Positions 1 through 7,143 of a DNA stretch of 64,000 nucleotides are shown one piece after another (position 1 is the first letter of the stretch; the number at the start of each line of letters is the position of its first letter). This DNA comes from Marvinbryantia formatexigens DSM 14469 (GTDB taxonomy: Bacteria > Bacillota > Clostridia > Lachnospirales > Lachnospiraceae): NCBI RefSeq assembly GCF_025148285.1, contig NZ_CP102268.1, positions 1,848,001 through 1,912,000 of the forward strand, in the 5' to 3' direction. The notes under the pieces are model-generated. The model was not told where the DNA came from. It saw nothing but the letters and a program-made list of their open reading frames with translations, and made no database searches. The position numbers and the translations under genes are program-made.

Positions 1-802
1 GACATACCGCCGTACCGATCAAGTTGAAATACAGATGGATCGCCGCCGCGCGTTTTGCGTTTTTGTTCGCGCCGATTGACGACATGATTGCCGTGATACA
101 GGTACCGATGTTCTGTCCCATGATAATCGGAATCGCCAGCCCGTAGGTAACGCTTCCCGTCATGCAGAGCGCCTGCAGAATTCCGACCGACGCGGAGGAA
201 CTCTGAATGATTGCCGTAATCAACGTACCGGCAAGAACGCCCATCAGCGGGTTGGAAAATGCCGTCAGCACATTTCCAAATTCCGGCACGTCCGCCAGCG
301 GCTTTACCGCCGAACTCATGCCATCCATGCCGTACATCAGAATCGCAAAGCCCATCATAATGGTTCCGATATTCTTTTTCTTTTCTTTTTTGGAAAAAAG
401 GATGAATGCCGCTCCGATAAGCGCCAGTACCGGCGAAAAAGAGGTCGGCTTTAAAAGCGACAGCAGAAGATTGTCGCCCTCGATTCCCGTAAGACTCAGT
501 ATCCACGACGTCGCCGTGGTACCGATATTTGCACCCATAATCAGTCCGACCGCCTGGTTAAGCTTCATAATGCCGGAATTTACAAATCCGACCACCATAA
601 CGGTCGTTGCAGAGGAGGACTGGATAACTGCCGTCACTCCCGCGCCAAGAAGCACTGCTTTCCATCGGCTGTTGGTAAGCTGCTCCAGAATCCGCTCCAT
701 CTTACCGCCGGAGGCTCTGGAAAGTCCGTCTCCCATAAGTGACATTCCGTAAAGGAAAAATGCGAGACCGCCTAAAAATGCCAACACATTAAAAATATCC
801 AT
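1..802 (-). CDS. Na/Pi cotransporter family protein (C-terminus cut by window edge)
   Basis: Membrane protein of the Na+/phosphate cotransporter (NptA/YjbB-like, Na_Pi_cotrans) family. It would import phosphate with sodium, though some homologues have other roles. Translating 802 to 1 gives 267 codons with no stop. The protein opens MDIFNVLAFLGGLAFFLYGM and has two inverted repeat units, each with the family signature QSSSA: QSSSATT near residue 70 and QSSSASV near residue 210. A run of lysines (KKEKKK) separates the two halves. The start ATG (802-800) follows AAAGGAG at a normal distance. The C-terminal part, where a PhoU-like domain sits in many homologues, lies outside the window. The family call is firm; the substrate is inferred from the family. 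Confidence 0.9.
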   Translation of the reverse strand, partial: MDIFNVLAFLGGLAFFLYGMSLMGDGLSRASGGKMERILEQLTNSRWKAVLLGAGVTAVIQSSSATTVMVVGFVNSGIMKLNQAVGLIMGANIGTTATSWILSLTGIEGDNLLLSLLKPTSFSPVLALIGAAFILFSKKEKKKNIGTIMMGFAILMYGMDGMSSAVKPLADVPEFGNVLTAFSNPLMGVLAGTLITAIIQSSSASVGILQALCMTGSVTYGLAIPIIMGQNIGTCITAIMSSIGANKNAKRAAAIHLYFNLIGTAVC

Positions 803-908
803 AAAAATACTCCTTTATCCTACAAGTATGTTCTCCTTAAGCTAACATACCTATGTAAAATCCAGGAGTATTTAATGTAAAATCTGTGTAAATTTAGTCT
901 TCGTTCAT

Positions 909-933
909 AGCAGTTCAGCCAGGCTGCCCTGTT
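909..933. repeat. Dispersed palindromic repeat, copy 1
   Basis: A 25-bp imperfect palindrome with arms CAG..CAGCC and GGCTG..CTG. It lies between the trxA stop and the start of the Na/Pi transporter gene. The core is repeated exactly at 29298-29322 in the sugar-transport operon. Here it could help end trxA transcription or stabilise its 3' end. Confidence 0.55.
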
Positions 934-960
934 GCCTGCAGAAATCCATTTAAAACCGCT

Positions 961-1260
961 CTACAGCAGCCCCAGCACTCTTTCTTTAGAGACTGAACCG
1001 ACGGAAGTCTCCTTCAGCTCGCCGTCCTTAAACACCAGCAGTGTCGGAATACTGCTCACGCGGTAGCTCTGCGCCAGCTCAAATTCTTTATCAACATCTA
1101 CCTTTACAAGCTTCACCTCTGGATGCTCCGCCACGACCTCGTCCAGCACCGGCGCAAACATTTTGCACGGTCCGCACCAGTCTGCCCAGAAATCTACCAG
1201 CACCGTTCCCTTTGCGTCCAGCACCTCGCTCTGAAAGGTTTCTTTTGTTGCATTTATCAT
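961..1260 (-). CDS. trxA: Thioredoxin
   Basis: Cytoplasmic disulfide reductase of 99 residues, the normal length for a single-domain thioredoxin. The redox motif WCGPC is at residues 28-32, preceded by the usual VDFWAD strand. The cis-proline is at P72 (SSIPTLLVF), and the GxxS-type C-terminal helix is present. The start codon follows GGAGGTGG. A promoter fits at 1384-1411, so it is probably monocistronic or read weakly from the acyltransferase gene upstream. Thioredoxin reductase is not nearby. The assignment is essentially certain; which of the cell's thioredoxins it is cannot be told. Confidence 0.97.
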   Translation of the reverse strand: MINATKETFQSEVLDAKGTVLVDFWADWCGPCKMFAPVLDEVVAEHPEVKLVKVDVDKEFELAQSYRVSSIPTLLVFKDGELKETSVGSVSKERVLGLL

Positions 1261-1383
1261 ATTGCTTCCACCTCCTGCTTCACGCCATCACATATAGTCT
1301 GCCCGGAAAATCTCTGATATATGTATTTTTATGACGCCGGTTCTGCCATTTATGCCCGCACGCTTTCCACTCTTTTTCTTTAT

Positions 1384-1411
1384 ATTATACACATTTTTAC
1401 AAATATGTCGA
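1384..1411 (-). promoter_or_regulatory. Sigma-A promoter of trxA
   Basis: On the minus strand, TCGACA (1411-1406) and a perfect TATAAT (1389-1384) are 16 bp apart, about 125 bp before the trxA start. Confidence 0.6.
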
Positions 1412-1420
1412 GTGAAAAAT

Positions 1421-2485
1421 TTATGTCTTTTGCTTTTTTAACAGCTTATTTAACAAAAAACGGCTGAGCCGGAGCATCGGCTTCTCCACAAAATAATAAG
1501 AGCATATTGCCGCCGCCAGCGTAGGCAGGGCACTTATTATAAATGTTTTCGTATATCCCAGGCTAATTCCCCACTGCTGCTGCAGCGAAACCGCAAGCTG
1601 CTGGAAGAAAAAGCCGTACAGATAAATTCCATAGGACGGCTCCACCTTCCTTCCCACGTTCTTGAAGACCGGCTCCGGAGCAAATACAAGTGAAAAAATA
1701 AAATACGGAAAAATCACGTACAGCAGGATATACTGCAGGGTTCCGGAAGCGGACTGGAATGCCAGAAGTACACACATTGCCACGCATGCAAGCTGTATGT
1801 TCAGATACTTACGTACCTCTTCATAGGTAAAGAGGATTCCAATCACATAGCAGACAATTACCTGGTATGCCTGGAACAGGTTCACACCATAAACCACCAC
1901 CCGGTTCTGCACGCCGATAGTAATAAGAGCCACATTTATTCCGCACACCAGCACAGTAAATCCCGCCATGATGCGAAAGGATATTTTTGAACCATGCTTT
2001 ACACGCAGCACCGTCAGCAGAACCGGCGTTATCACATAAAGCGCCGCTTCCACCGGCATTGTCCAGAGCGAGCCATTGATGGTGTTTGGGATCGGCACAT
2101 CCGTAAAAACGCCCGGAAGGGCAAATACCGGAAAGAACCGCAGGTTCCGAAGATAAACCGTATACCAGCTTTCAAAATATCCCTTCACGCCCAGATCAGA
2201 CAGCAGCGGTCCCGCCACAAACACGACCAGCAGCACCATTACGGCAAGCGGCGGCCACAGGCGGAAAAAACGGCGGATGGCAAAACGCAGCGGGTGCGGA
2301 TCCGACAGCCAGCTCATCGTAATGAGATAGCCGCTTATCAGAAACAACGTAAAGACCCCAAGCTCGTGCAGGCTGAATCCCCCGAAGCGCGGCGCCGTAC
2401 CACCAAGGATCAGACCCAGATGACCGGCAAACACAAACCAGGCGGCAATCAGACGGACAATCCCAAAGTTGTTTTCTCTCTTCAT
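1421..2485 (-). CDS. Acyltransferase-3 family membrane protein, cassette copy 1
   Basis: Polytopic O-acyltransferase (Acyl_transf_3/OafA type, about 10 hydrophobic segments, 354 residues). The family transfers acyl groups such as acetyl to cell-surface sugars. The conserved family His is in WFVFAGHLG near residue 22, followed by LFLISGYLI and the basic loop RRFFRLWPP. Two close paralogues lie at 5900-6970 and 11019-12089; the three proteins are nearly identical in their first 160 residues. It follows the wall-binding protein gene at 2653-5175 after a terminator hairpin, so it is probably expressed by read-through. Unlike copies 2 and 3, no XRE gene follows. The substrate is unknown; action on a wall or capsule glycan is inferred from family and neighbours. 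Confidence 0.88.
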   Translation of the reverse strand: MKRENNFGIVRLIAAWFVFAGHLGLILGGTAPRFGGFSLHELGVFTLFLISGYLITMSWLSDPHPLRFAIRRFFRLWPPLAVMVLLVVFVAGPLLSDLGVKGYFESWYTVYLRNLRFFPVFALPGVFTDVPIPNTINGSLWTMPVEAALYVITPVLLTVLRVKHGSKISFRIMAGFTVLVCGINVALITIGVQNRVVVYGVNLFQAYQVIVCYVIGILFTYEEVRKYLNIQLACVAMCVLLAFQSASGTLQYILLYVIFPYFIFSLVFAPEPVFKNVGRKVEPSYGIYLYGFFFQQLAVSLQQQWGISLGYTKTFIISALPTLAAAICSYYFVEKPMLRLSRFLLNKLLKKQKT

Positions 2486-2544
2486 GTATTACTTTATCCT
2501 TTCTTTACCTGCAAATAAGGTGTTCCAGTTCTTTCATTTCCCGG

Positions 2545-2590
2545 CAAAAAACAAGTACGGCTGCCAGTTTCCTGGCAGCCGCACCTGTCT
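2545..2590 (-). terminator. Rho-independent terminator after wall-binding protein 1
   Basis: A long stem (2551-2588, arms rich in GGCTGCCAG/CTGGCAGCC, 4-nt loop) is followed on the minus strand by TTTTTTG. It separates the surface-protein gene from its acyltransferase. Confidence 0.85.
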
Positions 2591-2652
2591 TTAAAGCATT
2601 GTAGCTTATCAATCAATCAGCTAATCGCATACGGTACGATTAAGCAATCTTA

Positions 2653-5175
2653 TTAAGCCTGTCCATAAACCTGACCTTTTACTACGTTGAACTTAGCGCC
2701 ATCATAGTTCACTGTTCCAGTGAAATCAGATGCCAGTCTGCCATCGATTACGTAGAACCATGCGCCATCATACAGTACAAGGGTTGTCTTGTCAGTAACC
2801 TGACCGCGTACAAGATAATACCATTTCTCGCTTGCCGGATCCTGCCACAGTCCGCTGTATTCGTCAATAATACGTCCGGATGCTACTGCAAATTTTCTTC
2901 CGTCAAACTCAACCAGTCCGCCTACGTTGGTATCAATAATACCATTCTGTACGTAGAACGCTTTGCCCTGGTAGGTTGTAAGACCAACATACTGGGTCTG
3001 AACCATACCATATGCAAGGAAGTACCACTTGTTGTTGATGAGCTTCGCTCCGTTTACGCCGGTTGCAACAGTGCCGTTCTCTACATAGAACAGGCTTCCG
3101 TTGTAATCTACCAGACCCTTGAAGGTAGTATCAATTACGCCATCTTTGTAGTAATTGAACTTGCCATCTTCCAGATGCAGACCGTTCAGCTTCAGTGTAT
3201 CTTTTCTGTCAAGGTAAGATACAGCGTTGGTGAAGTAATCTGCTGTAAACTGCTTGGAAATAACTTTCTTCTGACCTTTTGCATCAACACCTTCTACCTG
3301 TACATCCAGTGTAATGCTGCCTGCCTTCAGCTCTGTTTCTTTCTTAATGCTGGTAATCTTCATTGTCAGAGCCTGTGCTGCTGTGATATCCTGCTTGTTG
3401 TTACCGCATGTAGAGCAGTTGTTGTATACCTTAACAGCCAGTGTACCGGAAGCAATCTTCACAAGCTGGTTCGGTGTAATAAACTGACCGTTCAGCTTCA
3501 GAGTTTCGCCATTTGTATCTACCAGAACATCTCCAACAAGCTCAACTGTTGTTGTTCCATCAAGAACAGTCTTTGTACCCTGGGAGGTACCGTTGTCGTT
3601 GATACCAATCTCATTTGTATGAGCAAGTCTCTTAACTTCTTTCTTTACTCTGTTGCTCAGTTCTTTTCCGCAAAGATCGCACTTGTCAGCGCTGATGATA
3701 TAACCCTTTTCTTCGCAGGTCGATTCTTTCATCTCTACAACTGCATTCTTTGTGATGGAATAATGGTTGAACATATCTGTCTTTGCAGTATAAACAGTAT
3801 CTGTCGGCTCTTTGCAGGTTGTGCAGAGCAGAGTTACTGTAGTTGTACCATTCTCTGTGCAGGTAGCTGTCGTTTCAACAGAAACATACTGGCTCTTGTT
3901 GTTTGCCTTAAGCCATGTCATCATTCCCTCATAGCTGTCCAGAATACCATCTGTAATATGAGTATCCATGTATCTCTTTACACTCTGGTCAACCTTGTGC
4001 GGACCCTGCGGTTTTGCAATCATTTCCTCAGAGTTTCTGTCCATGTTGCAGTTGCGGCATGTTGTATTGATATAATACCGGATATCCTCGTTGCAGGTAT
4101 TATTAACAACTGTTGTACCGGTTACCGTGCATTTTGCTCTGTCTGCAGAATTTACAAATACAACCTTCTTTACCTCTGAATGATGCGGTGCATCAATCGT
4201 AACCGTTTCAATTCTCGGATTATTGATGTTCGTCTGGTAGTAGTAATATACCTGGTAGGAACCTGCTTTCAGACAATCCTTGAAAACGATAAGGTTCGGA
4301 GAAGCTTTCAGCATGTCAGCAGTAACATCAGCAAAAGAGTTTTTGCCAAACGCAGCCGCTGTTTTTGCTTCGTCAATGTTTACCGTATTCTTTACTTCGG
4401 TTCTGCTAATCTGTTCAGCTTCGATACGTACTCTTTCAAGCTTTGTGTCGTTCTTTCCGCACTTCGTGCACACACCTTCAGAAACTTTGATGTAAAAGCC
4501 TTCTTTTGTCGTGTCAATCAACGCCGGCTGGCCGTTTACAAGCTTGGTATTTACCGCATCAACCTCTTCACCATCATACTTGTCGCCTGCAACAAGATAC
4601 TTGATGAAGCTCCAGGAAGAAACAGAATGTCCTTCCGGCTCGACATCCCATTTGCCTGCCTGCTCAGTCTTACCGCACACTGCACACTTACGCATTTCTA
4701 CAGTAACGCCCCAAGTTTCACATCCTGCAGCGATAATTACTTCTTTATAAGTCTCGCCCCACTGATGGTCTTTCAGAATGGTTCCCTGAATATCAGCCGA
4801 TATAACATCCGTCTTACCCTCTGCATATTCTACCGTATAGGTTCTGTTTTCCAGAGAATTGCAAGTTGCCGGCTTTGTTACTACACTGATATTAAGCGGA
4901 TCTGTCTCTTTTCCATCGCTCCACATAACTTTAACTACGTTGTTCCGAGCATCTTCAACTCTCAGCCCCACATACGTTTTCGTCGCTGCAGGCGGATTTG
5001 CAGCTACAGTTTCTTCTGCTACTTCTTCTGCCTGCGCGTCTACTGTTGCTTCCGTAACAGTTTCTGTCGCTGCTTCTGTAACATTTTCTTCTGCAAATGT
5101 TACTGCTGACATTGAACTCATAGCCATCATGACAGACATTGCCATAGCTGTGAGTTTCACTTTGTTAAGCTTCAT
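2653..5175 (-). CDS. Secreted protein with wall-binding repeats, cassette copy 1
   Basis: Exported surface protein of 840 residues. The start MKLNKVKL (5175) is chosen because GGAG sits 8 nt before it. An in-frame upstream extension is leader RNA, also conserved in the paralogues. A signal peptide covers residues 1-27, probably cut after TFA. Next come an acidic Ala/Thr/Glu linker and a long middle region with six CxxC pairs (for example CAVCG, CTKCG, CRNC, CTTC, CDLCG, CSTCG), several in the 'ATCxxxG…CxxC…H' repeat common in clostridial surface proteins. The last 180 residues are eight aromatic, Gly-rich repeats of 21-24 residues (GLVDYNGSLFYVENG type), resembling choline/cell-wall-binding repeats. 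It is about as long as, and very similar to, copy 2, and the repeat region is almost identical. The ligand is unknown. Confidence 0.85.
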   Translation of the reverse strand: MKLNKVKLTAMAMSVMMAMSSMSAVTFAEENVTEAATETVTEATVDAQAEEVAEETVAANPPAATKTYVGLRVEDARNNVVKVMWSDGKETDPLNISVVTKPATCNSLENRTYTVEYAEGKTDVISADIQGTILKDHQWGETYKEVIIAAGCETWGVTVEMRKCAVCGKTEQAGKWDVEPEGHSVSSWSFIKYLVAGDKYDGEEVDAVNTKLVNGQPALIDTTKEGFYIKVSEGVCTKCGKNDTKLERVRIEAEQISRTEVKNTVNIDEAKTAAAFGKNSFADVTADMLKASPNLIVFKDCLKAGSYQVYYYYQTNINNPRIETVTIDAPHHSEVKKVVFVNSADRAKCTVTGTTVVNNTCNEDIRYYINTTCRNCNMDRNSEEMIAKPQGPHKVDQSVKRYMDTHITDGILDSYEGMMTWLKANNKSQYVSVETTATCTENGTTTVTLLCTTCKEPTDTVYTAKTDMFNHYSITKNAVVEMKESTCEEKGYIISADKCDLCGKELSNRVKKEVKRLAHTNEIGINDNGTSQGTKTVLDGTTTVELVGDVLVDTNGETLKLNGQFITPNQLVKIASGTLAVKVYNNCSTCGNNKQDITAAQALTMKITSIKKETELKAGSITLDVQVEGVDAKGQKKVISKQFTADYFTNAVSYLDRKDTLKLNGLHLEDGKFNYYKDGVIDTTFKGLVDYNGSLFYVENGTVATGVNGAKLINNKWYFLAYGMVQTQYVGLTTYQGKAFYVQNGIIDTNVGGLVEFDGRKFAVASGRIIDEYSGLWQDPASEKWYYLVRGQVTDKTTLVLYDGAWFYVIDGRLASDFTGTVNYDGAKFNVVKGQVYGQA

Positions 5176-5404
5176 AACCATTTCTCCTTTTCTTTCTTTT
5201 TGTTGCAAGCCCCTTATTATTTTGTTGTTCAGGTCCTGCCATGTTGAACCCGTATTCACCTCATTCCACATCCCGAACCAGATTCCCGGCATGCAGAAGA
5301 AGCACAGAGAGCAAAACCCTATTCCCTGGAAAATAAGCCTTTGCTTCCATTCAACACTTCTCGTCTACAATTTGAAGTATAATTGAAATTTCTCTATTTG
5401 TCAA
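5176..5404 (-). promoter_or_regulatory. Promoter and long conserved leader of wall-binding protein 1
   Basis: On the minus strand, TTGACA (5404-5399), a 17-bp spacer and TATACT (5381-5376) form a near-consensus sigma-A promoter. The start codon is about 195 nt downstream. The end of the leader (ATGGCAGGACC…AATAAGGGG…AAAGGAGA) is conserved in all three cassette copies. No riboswitch class was recognised. Confidence 0.8.
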
Positions 5405-5489
5405 TACGATATTTTAGAAAAATCTCTAATTCTTTTTCGTCATAACATCTAAAAAATAAGGTTTTTCTTTAAATGAATCTTTTTAAAGA

Positions 5490-5522
5490 GAGAAATGGAG
5501 CTGACCGGCTCCCGCCGGTCAG
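5490..5522 (-). terminator. Terminator of XRE regulator 1
   Basis: A perfect stem CTGACCGGC/GCCGGTCAG with a 4-nt loop (5501-5522) overlaps the stop codon of the XRE gene. It is followed on the minus strand by a CU-rich tract (TTTCTCTCTTT). Confidence 0.8.
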
Positions 5523-5884
5523 TAATTTAAGAATAAATCGCCGTATTTTTTAATATTTTCATCAAGCGAATTCATACAGAGCTGAATAATGCGGAATCTG
5601 TCATACACGGAAGCATTATTGTAGGCTTTAAGCAGAAGTTTCTCTTCTTCTGTTAGAGATATTTCTATTTTATCTTCCTTTCTTTCGTCCGTAAGACACA
5701 GCAGATAATCGGTGGATACATCAAAATATAATGCTACTTTTATAATACTCTCCAGACTGGGTTTGCCTTTTCCTTTCTTCCACTGCAGGAGGCTTGCATT
5801 TGCAAGTCCTGCCCCTACTTCCACATCCTTGCTGGTAAGATGGCGTTCTTCTTTCAACTGGAAAATACGGTCAACTACGTTCAT
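5519..5884 (-). CDS. XRE-family transcriptional regulator, cassette copy 2
   Basis: Cytoplasmic DNA-binding protein of 121 residues. An N-terminal Cro/C1-type helix-turn-helix (residues about 5-60; VVDRIFQLKEERHLTSKDV…LANASLLQWKKGKGKPSLESIIKVALYFDVSTDYLL) is joined to a short C-terminal helical tail. GGGAGGG precedes the ATG. The gene starts 15 bp after the acyltransferase at 5900-6970 and ends in its own terminator, so the two are cotranscribed. A paralogue is at 10635-11003. It probably controls its own cassette, perhaps at the shared TTGACA-N17-TATACT promoters, but no operator is identified. Confidence 0.9.
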   Translation of the reverse strand: MNVVDRIFQLKEERHLTSKDVEVGAGLANASLLQWKKGKGKPSLESIIKVALYFDVSTDYLLCLTDERKEDKIEISLTEEEKLLLKAYNNASVYDRFRIIQLCMNSLDENIKKYGDLFLNY

Positions 5885-5899
5885 GTAAATCCCTCCCTG

Positions 5900-6970
5900 C
5901 TATCGTGACTCCATATTTTCCCTTTTCACCTTTTTAATAAGAAAGCGACTGACCTGCAGCATCGGTTTCTCCACCATATAATATGATACCACAGCTGCCG
6001 CCAATGTAAACAGGGCACTTATCAGAAACGTCCGGGTATATCCCAGGCTTATCCCATATTGCTGCTGCAGATAAATCACAAGCTGCTGAAAGAAAAAGCC
6101 GTAGAGATAAATGCCGTAAGACGGCTCCACTTTCTTTCCCACGTTCTTGAAGACCGGCTCCGGAGTAAATACAAACGAAAAAATAAAATACGGAAAAATC
6201 ACATACAACAGAATGTACTGTACGGTTCCGGAGGCTGACTGAAACGCCAGCAGTACACACATTGCCACACAGGCAAGCTGTATATTCAGATACTTACGCA
6301 CTTCTTCGTAAGTGAAAAATATCCCGATCACATAAAAAACAACCACCTGGTATGCCTGGAACAGGTTCACACCATAAACCACCACCCGGTTCTGCACACC
6401 AACGGTAATGAGCGCCACATTGATCCCACATACCAGTACAGTAAACGCCGTCATAATGCGGAAGGATATTTTTGAACCGTGCTTTACGCGCAGCACCGTC
6501 AGTAGAACCGGTGTAATCACATAAAGCGCCGCTTCCACCGGCATCGTCCAGAGCGAGCCGTTGACAGTATTCGGAATTGGCACATCCATAAAGACGCCAG
6601 GAAGGGCAAATACTGGAAAGAACCGCAGATTCCGCAGATAAACCGTATACCAGCTTTCAAAATATCCTTTCACACCCAGATCAGACAGCAGTGGTCCCGC
6701 CACAAACACGACCAGCAGCACCATCACGGCGAGCGGCGGCCACAGGCGGAAAAAACGGCGGATGGCAAATCGCAGCGGGTGCGGGTCCGACAGCCAGCTC
6801 ATTGTGATGAGATAGCCGCTTATCAGAAACAAAGTAAAGACTCCCAGCTCGTGCAGGCTGAAGCCCCCGAAGCGCGGCGCCGTACCGCCAAGGATCAGAC
6901 CCAGATGACCGGCAAACACAAACCATGCGGCAATCAGACGGACAATCCCAAAGTTGTTTTCTCTCTTCAT
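5900..6970 (-). CDS. Acyltransferase-3 family membrane protein, cassette copy 2
   Basis: Polytopic membrane O-acyltransferase of 356 residues, a close paralogue of the genes at 1421 and 11019. It has the same family motifs (FAGHLG, LFLISGYL, RRFFRLWPP). Identity to copy 1 is very high over the N-terminal half; most substitutions fall in the last third (for example QLVIYLQQQYGISLG). It is followed 15 bp later by an XRE gene and preceded by the wall-binding protein at 7144-9681 with a hairpin between. The ribosome site is modest (AAAGGA, well spaced). It probably decorates a surface glycan; donor and acceptor cannot be read from sequence. Confidence 0.88.
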   Translation of the reverse strand: MKRENNFGIVRLIAAWFVFAGHLGLILGGTAPRFGGFSLHELGVFTLFLISGYLITMSWLSDPHPLRFAIRRFFRLWPPLAVMVLLVVFVAGPLLSDLGVKGYFESWYTVYLRNLRFFPVFALPGVFMDVPIPNTVNGSLWTMPVEAALYVITPVLLTVLRVKHGSKISFRIMTAFTVLVCGINVALITVGVQNRVVVYGVNLFQAYQVVVFYVIGIFFTYEEVRKYLNIQLACVAMCVLLAFQSASGTVQYILLYVIFPYFIFSFVFTPEPVFKNVGKKVEPSYGIYLYGFFFQQLVIYLQQQYGISLGYTRTFLISALFTLAAAVVSYYMVEKPMLQVSRFLIKKVKRENMESR

Positions 6971-7040
6971 ATAATTACTATATCCTTTCTGTCCGGCATA
7001 TGAGGTGCTTCAATTCGTCTGCAAAGAGTCAGAGAAGAAG

Positions 7041-7078
7041 ACAGGTGCGGCTGCCAGTTTCCCGGCAGCCGCACCTGT
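7041..7078. terminator. Hairpin after wall-binding protein 2
   Basis: A long perfect stem (arms ACAGGTGCGGCTGCC and its complement) is equivalent to the terminator at 2551-2588. The T-run is better on the plus strand (TCTTTTT) than on the minus strand (CTTCTTCTCT), so termination of the minus-strand transcript may be partial, allowing read-through into the acyltransferase. Confidence 0.7.
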
Positions 7079-7143
7079 CTTTTTAGCATTGTAGCTTATC
7101 AATCAATCAGCCAAATCGCATACGGTACGATTAAGCAGTCTCA

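Noticed and set aside
3175-5109. Long plus-strand frames of 309-334 codons opposite wall-binding protein 1
   Set aside because: Cys/Ile/Asn-rich shadow translations of the real minus-strand gene, without ribosome sites.
5176-5375. Riboswitch in the surface-protein leaders
   Set aside because: The conserved leader was compared by eye with the cyclic-di-GMP, SAM, TPP, cobalamin and lysine motifs and matched none. Reported only as a conserved leader.
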